Position numbers and translations under genes: made by a program. DNA of 64,000 nucleotides, taken from Mustela lutreola. Lineage: Eukaryota > Chordata > Mammalia > Carnivora > Mustelidae. The notes beneath the pieces are model-generated. The model saw only the letters and a program-made list of their open reading frames with translations. It made no database searches and was not told where the DNA came from. Below are positions 1-10,878 of this stretch, piece after piece. The stretch spans positions 191,383,546 to 191,447,545 of the forward strand of contig NC_081293.1 in assembly GCF_030435805.1 (NCBI RefSeq), in the 5' to 3' direction. Each line of letters starts with the position of its first letter. Position 1 is the stretch's first letter.

Positions 1-131
1 AAGGTATTATGATTATTTCCTTTTTCTGTCATGACAGACATAAGAAAGACTTTTGGATAAATATCAAAAGAGACTATGAGGTTTATATGTGAAAAAGCAT
101 GAACAATAAGATGATCAATAATGAATAAAAT

Positions 132-340
132 GCAGGTGCATAGGTGGCTCAATTGGTAAAGTGTCCTACTCTTGATTTTGGCTCAGGTCATGATCTCAGG
201 GTCCTGGAATTGAGCCCAGTGTTGGCCTCAGCCCTCGGTGAAGAGTCTGCTTGGGATTTCTCTCCCTTTCCCTATGCCCCTCCCCCAACTTGCTATCTGT
301 CTCTTTCTTTTTCTTTCTAAAATCAATAAATATTTAAAAA
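132..340 (+). repeat. Can-SINE (carnivore tRNA-derived SINE)
   Basis: Diverged SINE head (taggtggctcaattggtaaa), then the 'ggctcaggtcatgatctcag' block, a pyrimidine-rich middle and an A-rich tail. It is flanked by 15-bp target-site duplications at 117-131 and 341-355 (aataatgaataaaat / aataatgaacaaaat, one mismatch), which fixes both ends. Confidence 0.92.
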
Positions 341-539
341 AATAATGAACAAAATAGTGGTTAATTTCTCAGAAGAGAATCACCATTTGTTCTCACAGAT
401 GGCACTTTTCTAGGTCACACAAATGTTTTGTGGGAAGTATGGCATAGAATATGGAGAAACCTAAAGCTTAGGAGTAAAAATGTTTGATTCAATAACTTTG
501 TTGAATAAGCAAAATTTTAAGTCTTTTACAGTAATTTTA

Positions 540-740
540 TTTTTTTTATTTTTTTAAAGATTTTATTTATTTATTTGACAGAGAGAAATCACAAGTAGAT
601 GGAGAGGCAGGCAGAGAGAGAGGAAGGGAAGCAGGCTCCCCGCTGAGCAGAGAGCCCGATGAGGGACTCGATCCCAGGACCCTGAGATCATGACCTGAGC
701 CGAAGGCAGTGGCTTAACCCACTGAGCCACCCAGTCGCCC
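540..740 (-). repeat. Can-SINE, mustelid type, reverse orientation
   Basis: Reads from a T-rich tail (the reversed A tail) through 'gcaggctccccgctgagcag' to 'taacccactgagccaccca' at the head. Perfect 17-bp target-site duplications lie at 523-539 and 741-757 (cttttacagtaatttta). A young copy close to the mustelid consensus. Confidence 0.95.
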
Positions 741-757
741 CTTTTACAGTAATTTTA

Positions 758-1324
758 AATGGAACCAGGACACAATAAACTTGGTAATGTCATTCCATAT
801 TCCACCACAGTGGTGTTTTCCCTCCAGAACTCAGCAGGACAGTCTGAAAAGGCACAGGTTCTGAAGATTTTATTGCAGGCAGTGTTTTTATATCCTTGCT
901 CATTATTTTGCAGTCTATATTGGCTAACTGTCATTTTAAACATTCCATTTCCTCTCTTCAAATAGGGAATCATGGGTCAGTTCTACCCTAGATTCTCAGG
1001 TAGTGGTATTCTGCATTTTAACATTGTGTACCAAAAAGCATGATTTAATGTATGCTGACTTTATATTTACTATTTTTAACCACTATAGATAATTTTATTA
1101 TCTAAGAATTATCTAAGAATGTTCCAAGGATTATATTTACTGATTCTCTGTCACTTGAGGGACATTTATTATGACTCTTCTATTTTCCATCCGAAGTATT
1201 AGCAGTTCTCTTTCTCTTTTATAAGCACAGATCATGTGTTTGTGTATCTTATGGACATAACTAATACAATAGTTATCACATAACAAAGTGTTCACCATTT
1301 CTCCATTATATTCATTGTTATTTT
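758..1324. other. Intergenic, no feature recognised
   Basis: AT-rich sequence with short open frames only on both strands. I see no gene, clear repeat or simple tandem array. Confidence 0.5.
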
Positions 1325-1530
1325 TTTTATTGACTCCAGTTCTATTGAAGTATAATTGACAAAGAGTTGTAATATATAAGAAGTGTGCATTGTGATGATT
1401 TGGTATGTATACACTATGAAAAGATTTCCACTGTCAATTTAAATAACACCTCACATAGTTACTTTTTTTTTTTGGTGAGAACATACAAGTTCTACTCCCA
1501 GTCAGCCACATGATTACAATGTAAGCAACT
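1325..1530 (-). repeat. Old L1 (L1M-type) 3' UTR fragment
   Basis: Contains the 'ttgaagtataattgacaaa' and 'acactatgaaaagatttcca' blocks found in reversed 3' ends of old mammalian L1. It is cut at 1531-1544 by the insertion of the next L1. Confidence 0.65.
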
Positions 1531-1544
1531 GATAACACCATTCT

Positions 1545-3849
1545 TTTTTTTTTTTTAATTTTTTTTAAATAATGTGTTATTAGACCCAGGGATACAGGTC
1601 TGTGAATTGCCAGGTTTACACACTTCACAGCACTCACCATAGCACATAACTTCCCCAATGTCCATAACTCAACCACCCTCTCTCTACCCCCCTCCCCCCA
1701 GAAACCCTCAGTTTATTTTGTGAGATTAAGAGTCTCTTATGGTTTGTTTCCCTCCCAATCCCATCTTTTTTCATTTTTTTCCTTCCCTACCCACCCCCCC
1801 CACAAGCCCTCCACTTTGCCTCTCAACTTCCTCATATCAGGGAGACCATATGATAATTGTCTTTCTCTGATTGACTTATTTTGCCAAAAATACCCTCTAG
1901 TTCCATCCACGTAATTGCAAATGGCAAGATTTCATTTCTTTTGATGGCTGCATAGTATTCCATTATATATATGTATATATACCACATATTCTTTATCCAT
2001 TCATATGTTGATGGACATCTAGGTTCTTTTTTCATAGTTTGGCTATTGTGGACATTGCTGCTATAAACATTTGGGTGCACGTGCCCTGTCAGAACACTAC
2101 ATTTGTTATCTTTAGTGTAAATACCCAGTGGTGCGATTGCTAGGTCATAGGGTAGCTCTATTTTCAACTTTTTGAGGAACCTCCATGCTGTTTTCCAGAG
2201 TGGCTGCACCAGCTTGCATTCCCTCCAACAGTGTAGGAGGGTTCCCCCCTCTCTGCATCCTCGCCAACATCTGTTGTTTCCTAACTTGTTCATTTTAGCC
2301 ATTCTGATTGGCATGTGGTTTTGATTTGTAGTTCCCTGATGCCGAATGATATGGAGCACTTTTTCATGTGTCTTTTGGCCATCTGGATGTCGTCTTTGCA
2401 GAAATGTCTGTTCATGTCCTCTGTCCATTTCTTGATTGGATTATTTGTTCGTTGGGTGTTGAGTTTGATAAGTTCTTTATAGATTTTGGATACTAGCCCT
2501 TTATATGATATGTCGTTTGCAAATATCTTCTCCCATTCTGTCAGCTGTCTTTTGGTTTTGTTGGCTGTTTCCTTTGTTGTACAAAAGCTTTTTATCTTGA
2601 TGAAGTCTCAGTAGTTCATTTTTGCCCTTGCTTCTCTTGGCTTTGGTGATGTTCCTAGGAAGAGGCTGAGGTTGAAGAGGTTGCTGCCTGTATTTTCCTC
2701 AAAGATTTTGATGAACTCCTGTCTCACATTGAGGTTGTTCAAAAAACGTTAAAAGAGGAAAGGGTAAAAGTTAAAAAAATTAGAATAAGAAAAAAATAAA
2801 GTTAAAAAATTTAATTAACTTTGCAAAACTAAAGAATCATGGGGAGAAAACCACAAATTCCATGCTTTGCTTTCCCCTCCTCTGGAATTCCGCTATTCTC
2901 CGTGATCAGTGAGTGTGGTCTTGGCTGAATATTCTTGCTGATCTTTGGGGGAAGGGGCCTCTTGTAGTGATTCTCAAATGTCTTTGCCCAAGGTGGAATT
3001 GCTTTGTCTTTACCAGGGGCTGGGCTAAGTGATCTGCTCTGGTTTGCTCTTGGGAGCTTTTGTTCTGTGAGCATTTTCTGTAGAGCTCTGGAGGATGGGA
3101 GTGAAAATGGTGACCTCCCACCCTCCAGCCCGGAGGAGCCAGAGCTCAGGGCCCCACCCCTCAGTGCACCCTCAGGGAAAGGTGCTCAATCACTCCTGTC
3201 TTCCTGGTCTCCAGCCGGGCTCCGAGCTCACCCAGCCTGTGACCGAGTATTTCTGTCTCTGGTGCACAGCCCCATTTGGAGTCAGATTCCTGTTGCTCTT
3301 CCAGGGGTTTTTCCCAGATCTGCCACTTGTGGGGTCCCTTCTCAAAGAGCAGTGGTCTGACTGTGCCACGGATAACAGTTAAAGGTTACCCCGAGTTGAG
3401 AGCTCACTCCTCGGCTCTGTCTCTGAAGCTGGCTTCCCCCCTCTAATACCTGTGACCTCTGCAACACTCACAACCCTGATCCTTCTGTGACCCCGCTGGA
3501 CCTGAGACCATGCTGTCCACACGAGGGCTTCACCCCCACTTAGCCTCTGGAGCGACGTCCCTCAGTGGAGCAGACTTTTGAAAGTTCTAATTTTGTGCTC
3601 CGTTGCTCTGCTGCTTGCTGGGAGTTGGTCCCTCCCCCTGTGGTCTATCTTCCTGTTGCATTGGATTCACTTCTCTGCAAGTCCTACCTTTCAGAAAGAG
3701 GTCGATTTTCTGTTTCTAGAATTGCTGCTCTTCTCTCTGATCTCCTGTTGAATTTGTAAGTGTTTGGAATGGTTTGATAACTATCTAGCTGAACTCCTGC
3801 TACCTGATGTCATCTTAGCCTGCTACTCCTCCACCATCTTGACTCCTTT
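1545..3849 (-). mobile_element. L1 retrotransposon with 5' and 3' ends but no middle
   Basis: On the minus strand the element starts near 3849 with the carnivore L1 5' UTR (ggagtcaagatggtggagga...). It runs through about 1.1 kb of 5' UTR, then jumps near 2738-2760 straight into the last part of ORF2. The 3' UTR and poly(A) end at 1545. A residual C-terminal ORF2 frame lies at 2428-1832, with the 'CWRGC ... LLHCW' and '[18 protein letters not shown]' blocks. A 14-bp duplication (gataacaccattct) at 1531-1544 and 3850-3863 shows that both parts arrived, or remained, as one insertion. ORF1 and most of ORF2, including the endonuclease and reverse transcriptase core, are absent, so the copy cannot be autonomous. 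Frames at 3004-3382 lie in the 5' UTR and are not genes. Confidence 0.9.
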
Positions 3850-3907
3850 GATAACACCATTCTATGTCCACACAACCATTCTGTTTTACACTTTCAATAA
3901 ACCATAT

Positions 3908-3960
3908 TTAATATTTATTCATATTCATATCCATATCCATATTCATATTCAATAAATATT
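3908..3960. repeat. Short tandem/palindromic AT repeat
   Basis: Repeated hexamer-like units (attcat, atccat) lead into 'attcaataaatattgaat', which is nearly self-complementary. The related phrase 'accatattcaataaat' recurs at about 3991. Confidence 0.7.
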
Positions 3961-4077
3961 GAATATGATCTTTTGAAATTGAAATAAATAGACCATATTC
4001 AATAAATGACATGAGATATTCAACAGTTTATTATAAAATAGACTTTGTGTTGGATAGTTTTGCCCACCTGGAGCTTT

Positions 4078-4215
4078 CTTGGCTAAGCTATGATGTTTGA
4101 TATATTAGGTATATTAAATGCATTTTGAACTTGCAGTATTTTTCACTTACGATGGATTTATCCAGACATAACCCCATTGATTGAGGATAATGGTAAATTG
4201 AAGATAATCTGTATA
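4078..4215. repeat. DNA transposon fragment, Tigger/MER44-like
   Basis: Holds the phrases 'ggctaagctatgatgtttg', 'attaaatgcattttgaact' and 'cttacgatggatttatcc' in the order known from a mammalian pogo/Tigger-class terminal region that ends '...gggacgtaaccccat...'. The exact subfamily is from memory and unsure. No transposase frame remains. Confidence 0.6.
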
Positions 4216-4945
4216 GCTGGACATGGAACTTCTGGATCATATGGTAACTGTGTATAACACTGTAAGGAGCTATACTCAAGCAGTTTTCCAAGGCAGCAGC
4301 ACCATTTTCTGTAATCCTGCCAGCAGTGCATGAAAGGTTCAATTCCTCTCTATTCTTTTGAACACTTGCTCATCTTTTTGGTTTTAGCCACACTAATGGA
4401 TGTGAGGTGGTATGTCATTGCTTTGATTTGCCCTTTTATAGTAACTAATAATGTAGAACATCTTTTGTATGCTTACTGGCCATGTGTATGTCATCTTTGG
4501 GGAAGTGTCTATTACAATCCTTTGCCCACTTTAAATTGGGTTATGTCCTTTTATTGTTGGGTAATAAATGTTCTTTATATATTCCAGATGTGAGTTCCTT
4601 AGAAGATATATGATTTGCAAATATTTTCTTCCAATCTCCGGTTTTTTTTTACTTTGTTGATGGTATCCTTGGAAGTACAAAAGTCTTTAAACTTTGCTTT
4701 AATCCAATTAATTTTTTTAACCTATCTTACCTATTTTTCCTTTAGTCACCTGTGCTTTTGATGTCCTAAGAAGGGTTTGTTTAACCCAAGGTCGTGAAGA
4801 TTTACTCCTATGTTTTCCTCTAAGAATTTTAAAGTTTTAGATCTTATATTTGGTCCTATGATCTACTTTGAGTTCATTTTTGTGTGTGGTGTCTAATTTT
4901 ACTCTTGTGTGTGGATTTCTAGTGTCTCAGCACCATTTTTGATAC
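4216..4945 (-). repeat. Old L1 (L1M) ORF2 3' region, reverse orientation
   Basis: Decayed reverse complement of L1 ORF2. Recognisable phrases include 'aacttctggatcatatggtaa', 'ttagccacactaatggatgtga', 'tttgcccactttaaattggg' and 'gagttcatttttgtgtgtggtg'. No frame longer than about 87 codons survives. Confidence 0.75.
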
Positions 4946-4974
4946 TCTTTGAGTTTTTATGAGTATCAAAAATT

Positions 4975-5045
4975 AACATATGTAAAGCACTTAAAAGTAC
5001 ATGGGTATGCATAGCAGCACTGAGTAAATATTAGTTATTATTTTA
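4975..5045 (-). repeat. MIR-like fragment
   Basis: 'tgtaaagcacttaaaagtac ... gagtaaatattagttatt' resembles the end of a MIR element. Short and diverged. Confidence 0.4.
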
Positions 5046-5589
5046 TCATTTATTATATGAAGTTGTCATATGTCTACTTGTCCTTCTCCCTCAAAAATGG
5101 TCTTCATGCCTACGTGCCTGGCCCAGTGCCTGATGTACCTGCTGAATGGATTTTGTTAAATGGATGAATAATAAGTAGAACTTCTCTGCTGAGGCAGTAA
5201 GAGGGTAAAGCACAGTTTCAACACTGACATTCTGCTGGGCTTGGCTTAGGTCCTGACCAGAGGCCCTCTCAAAGTTAGAACACACTGACAGTATCTACCT
5301 TAGGGCATCTCCCCAGAACACACAGCATGAAACCCTTGATTAGATCACCCTGCAGAACTAGGATCTATTCAGCATAGTTCTCATTCCTGTGTCACCCTCC
5401 TCGCCATTTGCTTCCTCCTTCTCTTATTCCTGAGCATGAGGCTGGAGAGTGGAGTTGCTTTTGAATATCAGTCTCAACCAAATCTCCTCTGCTGTATCCT
5501 ATGGCTTTCTGCCCCTCAAAACTGAAGGTGGAAAGCTCACTCCCAGCCTCTTGTAGTCTCCATCTACACGTTTTTCCCACAAGATCTCA
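5046..5589. other. Intergenic, possible L2 scraps
   Basis: 'tgcctggcccagtgcctga ... ctgaatgga' (5112-5150) hints at an L2/MIR 3' end, but is too short to assign. The rest is unassigned. Confidence 0.4.
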
Positions 5590-6336
5590 TCTAATGTAAT
5601 GGCTTTAAATACCAAGTCAGTGTTGATGACTCCCAAACCTGTTACTCCAGCCTTACTGAGATCCAGACTTACATTTTAATTGTTGCCGCATGCCTCATTT
5701 TAGATATCTAATAGCTGTCTCAAACTTCACATGACCAAACTGAGTTCCTCCCACAAACATGTTCTTCATCTCAGTAGATAACTCCATAAATTCTCCCAGT
5801 GACTGTAGTAAAAAATTTGGGATCCATCCTGATTCCTCTTATTTTTTTAAAGATTTTTTTATTAATTTGGGGAAAGAGAGAGTGAGTGAGCAAGCACACT
5901 GCAGGGAGGGGCAGTGGGAGAGAAGCAGAGGGAGAGAGAGAGAAGCAGACTCCTGCTGAGCAGGTCTTGATTCCAGGACCCTGGGAGCATGACCTGAGCT
6001 GAAGTCAGATGCTTAACTGACTGAGCCATCCAGGCACCCCCTTGATTCCTCTTTTTCTTTCATCCCCATATCAGGAAAATCATACTAAATCTGTCTTCAA
6101 AATATGCCAGCATTTTATCACTGCTCACCACCTCCAGTGCTCCCACTTGGGATCAAGCTTGTGTCTGCCCATGCATAGACTAATGCAATAGCCTCTGACT
6201 GCTCTCCTCTATCCTTTTGCCTTCCCAATTCCATTCTCGAAAGGATCTGTTTAAAAACATAGATTAGGTTATGCTATTCCCTTGTTTAAAACTCTCTAGT
6301 GGCTTTCTATTATGTTACAATAACATTCCAATTTCT
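5590..6336 (+). repeat. L2 LINE fragment, interrupted by a SINE
   Basis: Starts in the L2 reverse transcriptase region: 'ggctttaaataccaagtcag ... gatgactcccaaacc' corresponds to the GFKYxxYADD-SQ block. It continues through 'gctgtctcaaacttcacatga', 'gggatccatcctgattcctc', 'tctgtcttcaaaatatgcca' and 'agtggctttctatta'. It is interrupted by the SINE at 5841-6042 and by the L1 inserted at 6337, and resumes at 8086. Confidence 0.75.
5841..6042 (-). repeat. Can-SINE in L2, reverse orientation
   Basis: T-rich tail, GA-rich middle, then 'gcttaactgactgagccatc' and 'caggcaccccc' at the head. The duplication 'tgattcctctt' is at 5830-5840 and 6043-6053. Confidence 0.9.
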
Positions 6337-8070
6337 TTTTTTTTTTTTTAATTTTTTATTTTTTATAAACATATATTTTTATCCCCAGGGGTACAGGTCT
6401 GTGAATCACCAGGTTTACACACTTCACAGCACTCACCAAAGCACATACCCTCCCCAATGTCCATAATCCCACCCCCTTCTCCCAAACCCCCTCCCCCCAG
6501 CAACCCTCAGTTTGTTTTGTGAGATTAAGAGTCACTTATGGTTTGTCTCCCTCCCAATCCCATCTTGTTTCATTTATTCTTCTTCTACCCACTTAAGCCT
6601 CCATGTTGCATCACCACTTCCTCATATCAGGGAGATCATATGATAGTTGTCTTTCTCTGCTTGACTTATTTCGCTAAGCATGATACGCTCTAGTTCCATC
6701 CATGTTGTTGCAAATGGCAAGATTTCATTTCTTTTGATGGCTGCATAGTATTCCATTGTGTATATATACCACATCTTCTTGATCCATTCATCTGTTGATG
6801 GACATCTAGGTTCTTTCCATAGTTTGGCTATTGTGGACATTGCTGCTATAAACATTCGGGTGCATGTGTCCCTTTGGATCACTACATTTGTATCTTTAGG
6901 GTAAATACCCAATAGTGCAATTGCTGGGTCATAGGGCAGTTCTATTTTCAACATTTTGAGGAACCTCCATGCTGTTTTCCAGAGTGGCTGCACCAGCTTG
7001 CATTCCCACCAACAGTGTAGGAGGGTTCCCCTTTCTCCGCATCCTCGCCAGCATCTGTCATTTCCTGACTTTTTGATTTTAGCCATTCTGACTGGTGTGA
7101 GGTGTTATCTCATTGTGGTTTTGATTGAGGAAGACACAAAGAAATGGAAAAATGTTCCATGCTCCTGGATTGGAAGAATAAATATTGTGAAAATGTCTAT
7201 GCTACCTAAAGCAATCTACACATTTAATGCAATTCCTATCAAAGTACCATCCATCTTTTTCAAAGAAATGGAACAAATAATTCTAAAATTTATATGGAAC
7301 CAGAAAAGACCTCGAATAGCCAAAGGGATATTGAAAAAGAAAGCCAACGTTGGTGGCATCACAATTCCGGACTTCAAGCTCTATTACAAAGCTGTCATCA
7401 TCAAGACAGCATGGTACTGGCACAAAAACAGACACATAGATCAATGGAACAGAATAGAGAGCCCAGAAATAGACCCTCAACTCTATGGTCAACTAATCTT
7501 CGACAAAGCAGGAAAGAATGTCCAATGGAAAAAAGACAGCCTTTTCAATAAATGGTGCTGGGAAAATTGGACAGCCACATGCAGAAAAATGAAATTGGAC
7601 CATTTCCTTACACCACACACAAAAATAGACTCAAAATGGATGAAGGACCTCAATGTACGAAAGGAATCCATCAAAATCCTTGAGGAGAACACGGGCAGCA
7701 ACCTCTTCGACCTCTGCCGCAGCAACATCTTCCTAGGAACAACGCAAAAGGCAAGGGAAGCAAGGGAAAAAATGAACTACTGGGATTTCATCAAGATCAA
7801 AAGCTTTTGCACAGCAAAGGAAACAGTTAACAAAGTCAAAAGACAACTGACAGAATGGGAGAAGATATTTGCAAACGACATATCAGATAAAGGACTAGTG
7901 TCCAGAATCTATAAAGAACTTAGCAAACTCAACACCCAAAGAACAAATAATCCAATCAAGAAATGGGCAGAAGACATGAACAGACATTTCTGCAAAGAAG
8001 ACATCCAGATGGCGAACAGACACATGAAAAAGTGCTCCATAGCACTCGGCATCAGGGAAATACAAATCAA
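6337..8070 (-). mobile_element. Young L1 with 5' inversion (twin-priming type)
   Basis: The left part (6337 to about 7126) is the reversed L1 3' end: poly(T), 3' UTR and the last 154 codons of ORF2 (7086-6622, -). The right part (about 7127-8070) is L1 ORF2 in the opposite, plus orientation, open for some 315 codons (starting near '[20 protein letters not shown]' and ending 'IREIQIKT'). The two parts are neighbours in the L1 consensus, meeting at the shared word 'atcaaaa'. The whole is flanked by a perfect 15-bp duplication (aacattccaatttct) at 6322-6336 and 8071-8085, so it is one insertion. It is 5'-truncated inside ORF2. Family knowledge: this structure is the usual product of a second priming event during target-primed reverse transcription. 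The copy is very like the L1 at 39657-40953. Confidence 0.93.
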
Positions 8071-8085
8071 AACATTCCAATTTCT

Positions 8086-8135
8086 TACCATGACCAACAT
8101 GACTTTCTTGATCTTGCCCTTCGAGTAAAAGTTGA
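8086..8135 (+). repeat. L2 fragment, continuation after the L1
   Basis: 'taccatgaccaacatgactt ... gatcttgcccttc' follows the L2 order 'acaatggcctacaaggccct ... gatctggccc' and joins the L2 that stops at 6336. Confidence 0.6.
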
Positions 8136-9199
8136 AATTTGTTGTGACAGGAGATTTCGGAAGTTCACAATATTCAGGTTTTCAAAAAAAAATGGGCATA
8201 AACCTGCTTTAATTTCTGACACACTTTGATAAAATGAAAGGGTTAGAGAGTAGAAAAGAAAGGATTTTGTGAGGTATAAATATATAGAAAAGCTATGAAA
8301 TGAAACCCAGTCCATCTTCCACCAAGGAGGACTTATCTCAAATCTGGTGGTGCTCTAGACCTTCCATGGGGCCACTTATAAAACTTGCTTTGTTATTGCT
8401 TCAGTTGGGAGATGTAGTAAGCTAAGGTCTTTCTGTTGCTTGTGGGATTAAGATAATGATAGACAAACAGACTAGTTATTTTTTGGGCAGAGTCCGGAGA
8501 ATGTGGCCATATTAGAACTGTGGTAGCAGAGCTAGGGCACCAGTTGTGGGCCCCAAAGGAGAGAGCATGTGTTGTGGGTATCTTAAGGTTTGACCAATAG
8601 GACTGTCTAGTGGAGTGAGGAAATTCCAGAAGCAGTAATTTGGTGGCAAATGTTTAGGGGCTGAGGAAGGAGTCTCAGGGGATCACCCAAATAGAGATGC
8701 TTTCTCCCCATCAAAGGGAATTGCAAGAGAGATAGCCCAGTGGGAAACCTCCAGAGCCCCCAAATTTTGTCATGAAGGAAAATCAGCATTCAATATCTGC
8801 TAGGTGTGAAAAGTACAAGTCTTTGGAACTAGTCCAGTAAGACCCTCCCTGCCCCTTTTCCATTATCTACCTGCATTAACTAATCCCAGAGGGGTTGAAG
8901 GTGCAGCTGTCTTGTTATTTTTGTATTCATATGTTGGACAGAAACGCCCAGTTTCTCTTTTGAGGTGTTTTTGTAGCTTAAAGTGATCTTGGGATAATCT
9001 GTTTGGTAAGACATGTAGACATGTGGCCTGCTGGAGTCCTTATTCTCTGGCAGAAGAAGGCCTTACTTGGTAAAATTAGAAGATATGGTGGCTAAGAATG
9101 AATGAAATTATGACTTGATAATATTATGAGTTCAGCCAGCCATACATGGCAAAGACTGTACTTGCTTGGTCCCTTAGCGCATGTCCCTGAGAACGCCTT
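8136..9199. other. Intergenic, no feature recognised
   Basis: Mixed-composition sequence. All open frames are under 80 codons and none resembles a known protein. No clear repeat. Confidence 0.5.
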
Positions 9200-9470
9200 C
9201 CCCTGCCTGCAGGTCTGAAGGAGCAACTTTTCCCTCTCCAGATATTCTCTGGCAATCTTACTCATCTGTTTTCTTCACAGCACTGATTACTACATGAAAG
9301 TATCTTGTTCATATGTGTTCTTATTGTCAGTTACCTTCCATTGGACTGCATGTTCTATAGAAGCAGGAATCCCATCTCCTTGGTTCATTGCTCTATCTGC
9401 AATGACTAGAATAGGTACTCTGTATATATAAGTGCTCAATAAATATTTGCTGAGTGAGTGTGTAAAAACT
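9200..9470 (+). repeat. L2 3' end
   Basis: Reads in L2 3' order: '...cttcacagcactgattacta...', '...tggactgcatgttctatag...', then the end phrase 'aagtgctcaataaatatttg' at about 9430-9449. Confidence 0.65.
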
Positions 9471-9825
9471 GAGCAACATAGATCTGAGAGTGGGAGAAAT
9501 GCATATTCACCCAACTTCAGTGAGATCTCTCTTTCTATTGTGGATTATGTATTTTAATATAATTCTACACGGATACTGTGGTTGTGACAACTTTTACATT
9601 ATTTGCATAATGATTTTTCTTTCATTACGAGGTCACAATCCAAAAGGAAACACATAAAAAAAGTTTCAAATAAATGTGGAGAAAGGACAAATTAGATCAA
9701 CTTGACTATATTTTCTTTCAAGAAAATAGTTTTGCTTTTTAAGATGGTCTCATAGGGATCTCTTTTAAATGTTGGTGTTGGAGGACAGGACAGCACATGC
9801 ATCTTGTATGCTATGGTATCTTAGT
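9471..9825. other. Intergenic, no feature recognised
   Basis: AT-rich. No gene or named repeat seen. Confidence 0.5.
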
Positions 9826-10265
9826 GTGGCAGATAGACTCTAAGATGGTTTCCCATGACCTCCAACTTTGGGATCTTCACCTTTTTGTAACACCTTGCCC
9901 TTTGAGTGTCCCTACAGACTGGACTTGCTTCTAGGCAATAGACTATGGTAAAGGTGATGTTACTTCTGTGATTATACTGTGCTATTTGAGAGTCCGTCTT
10001 GCTAGCCAGCTCTGTCTAGAGACTGTGTTTGGTGTCTATGCAATAAGGTGCCATGTTGAAGCAGCTCACTTGGCAAAGACCACCTGTGGCCACCAGGATC
10101 TGAGGCAGCCTTCAACCAACATGCAGCAAGAAGCGGATGGCTCTCCGTCCACAAGGAACAACCACAAGGAGATGAATTCTCTCCACACGGAACCACAAGG
10201 AAATGTGGACCACATTTCCACAACCACAAGGAAATGAATTCTCTCACTGGAACATAAAACCAGTT
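9826..10265 (+). mobile_element. LTR fossil, probably MaLR/ERVL class
   Basis: Opens 'gtgtggcagatagactctaa' and runs through 'gtgatgttacttctgtgat', 'gtcttgctagccagctctg', 'aataaggtgccatgttgaag' and 'gaattctctc', in the order of an old mammalian non-autonomous LTR. No internal retroviral genes are next to it, so it looks like an old solo LTR, and it is decayed. The family name is from memory. The phrase 'accacaagga' recurs three times at 10149-10234. Confidence 0.5.
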
Positions 10266-10878
10266 TAAACCATTATCAATCATTTATACCTCAGAGTCCA
10301 TGAAAGATTTAAGTTCATGAAGGATTTCTATATGGTAGAAATGTGGACCAAGCCTTCTGACCTTAAAGGGGATGACTACTTGTAGATGAGGTGGATGTGT
10401 AACAGGGACGCTCAGCTGGAGACAGACTTGTCTATCATCACTGTTTTGTTTAGGTCTTAGCCATGAAAGTGCCATATACTTGTTACCTATATACTTGACG
10501 TCTTAAGAATGATCTGATGGGAGAGGTTATGTTTATAGGGCCCAAAGGGGAAGTAAAAAGGATGGAACTCACTCACAGAGACACTGAAAAACCTTCTACA
10601 TTGATGCTAATGATGGTAGCATGCAGGCAAAACCAGAGAAGGCAAATCAGGGGCTGCTGGTAACTGAACCCATGGGAAATTTGCATCCTCACTGAACTGA
10701 GCTCATCTTTCCCCTGTAGCCTGAGCATTTGTCTTCTAAGTGAGCTGTGGTTCAGATGTAGAGCCTGAGCAGTCTAATCAGGCTCCCAGGAAAGATCAAA
10801 AGAGGGGCTGTGGGTGGGGGTAGGGAGGAGGCCAGGGAGCAAGACACAAGGCTCAGAGTGGTGTTTGGAGGGGCGAAA
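10266..10878. other. Upstream flank of the taste receptor pseudogene
   Basis: Unassigned sequence. No promoter element can be singled out. A G-rich stretch (about 10803-10835) lies just before the pseudogene. Confidence 0.45.

Noticed and set aside
3004-3382. Open frames of 95-118 codons on the plus strand
   Set aside because: They lie in reversed L1 5' UTR, which is GC-rich and not coding.
6956-8128. 390-codon plus-strand open frame, partly reverse transcriptase-like
   Set aside because: It starts in antisense L1 sequence, crosses the inversion joint at about 7126 into sense ORF2, and ends past the L1 in L2 sequence. It is an artefact of the rearranged L1.
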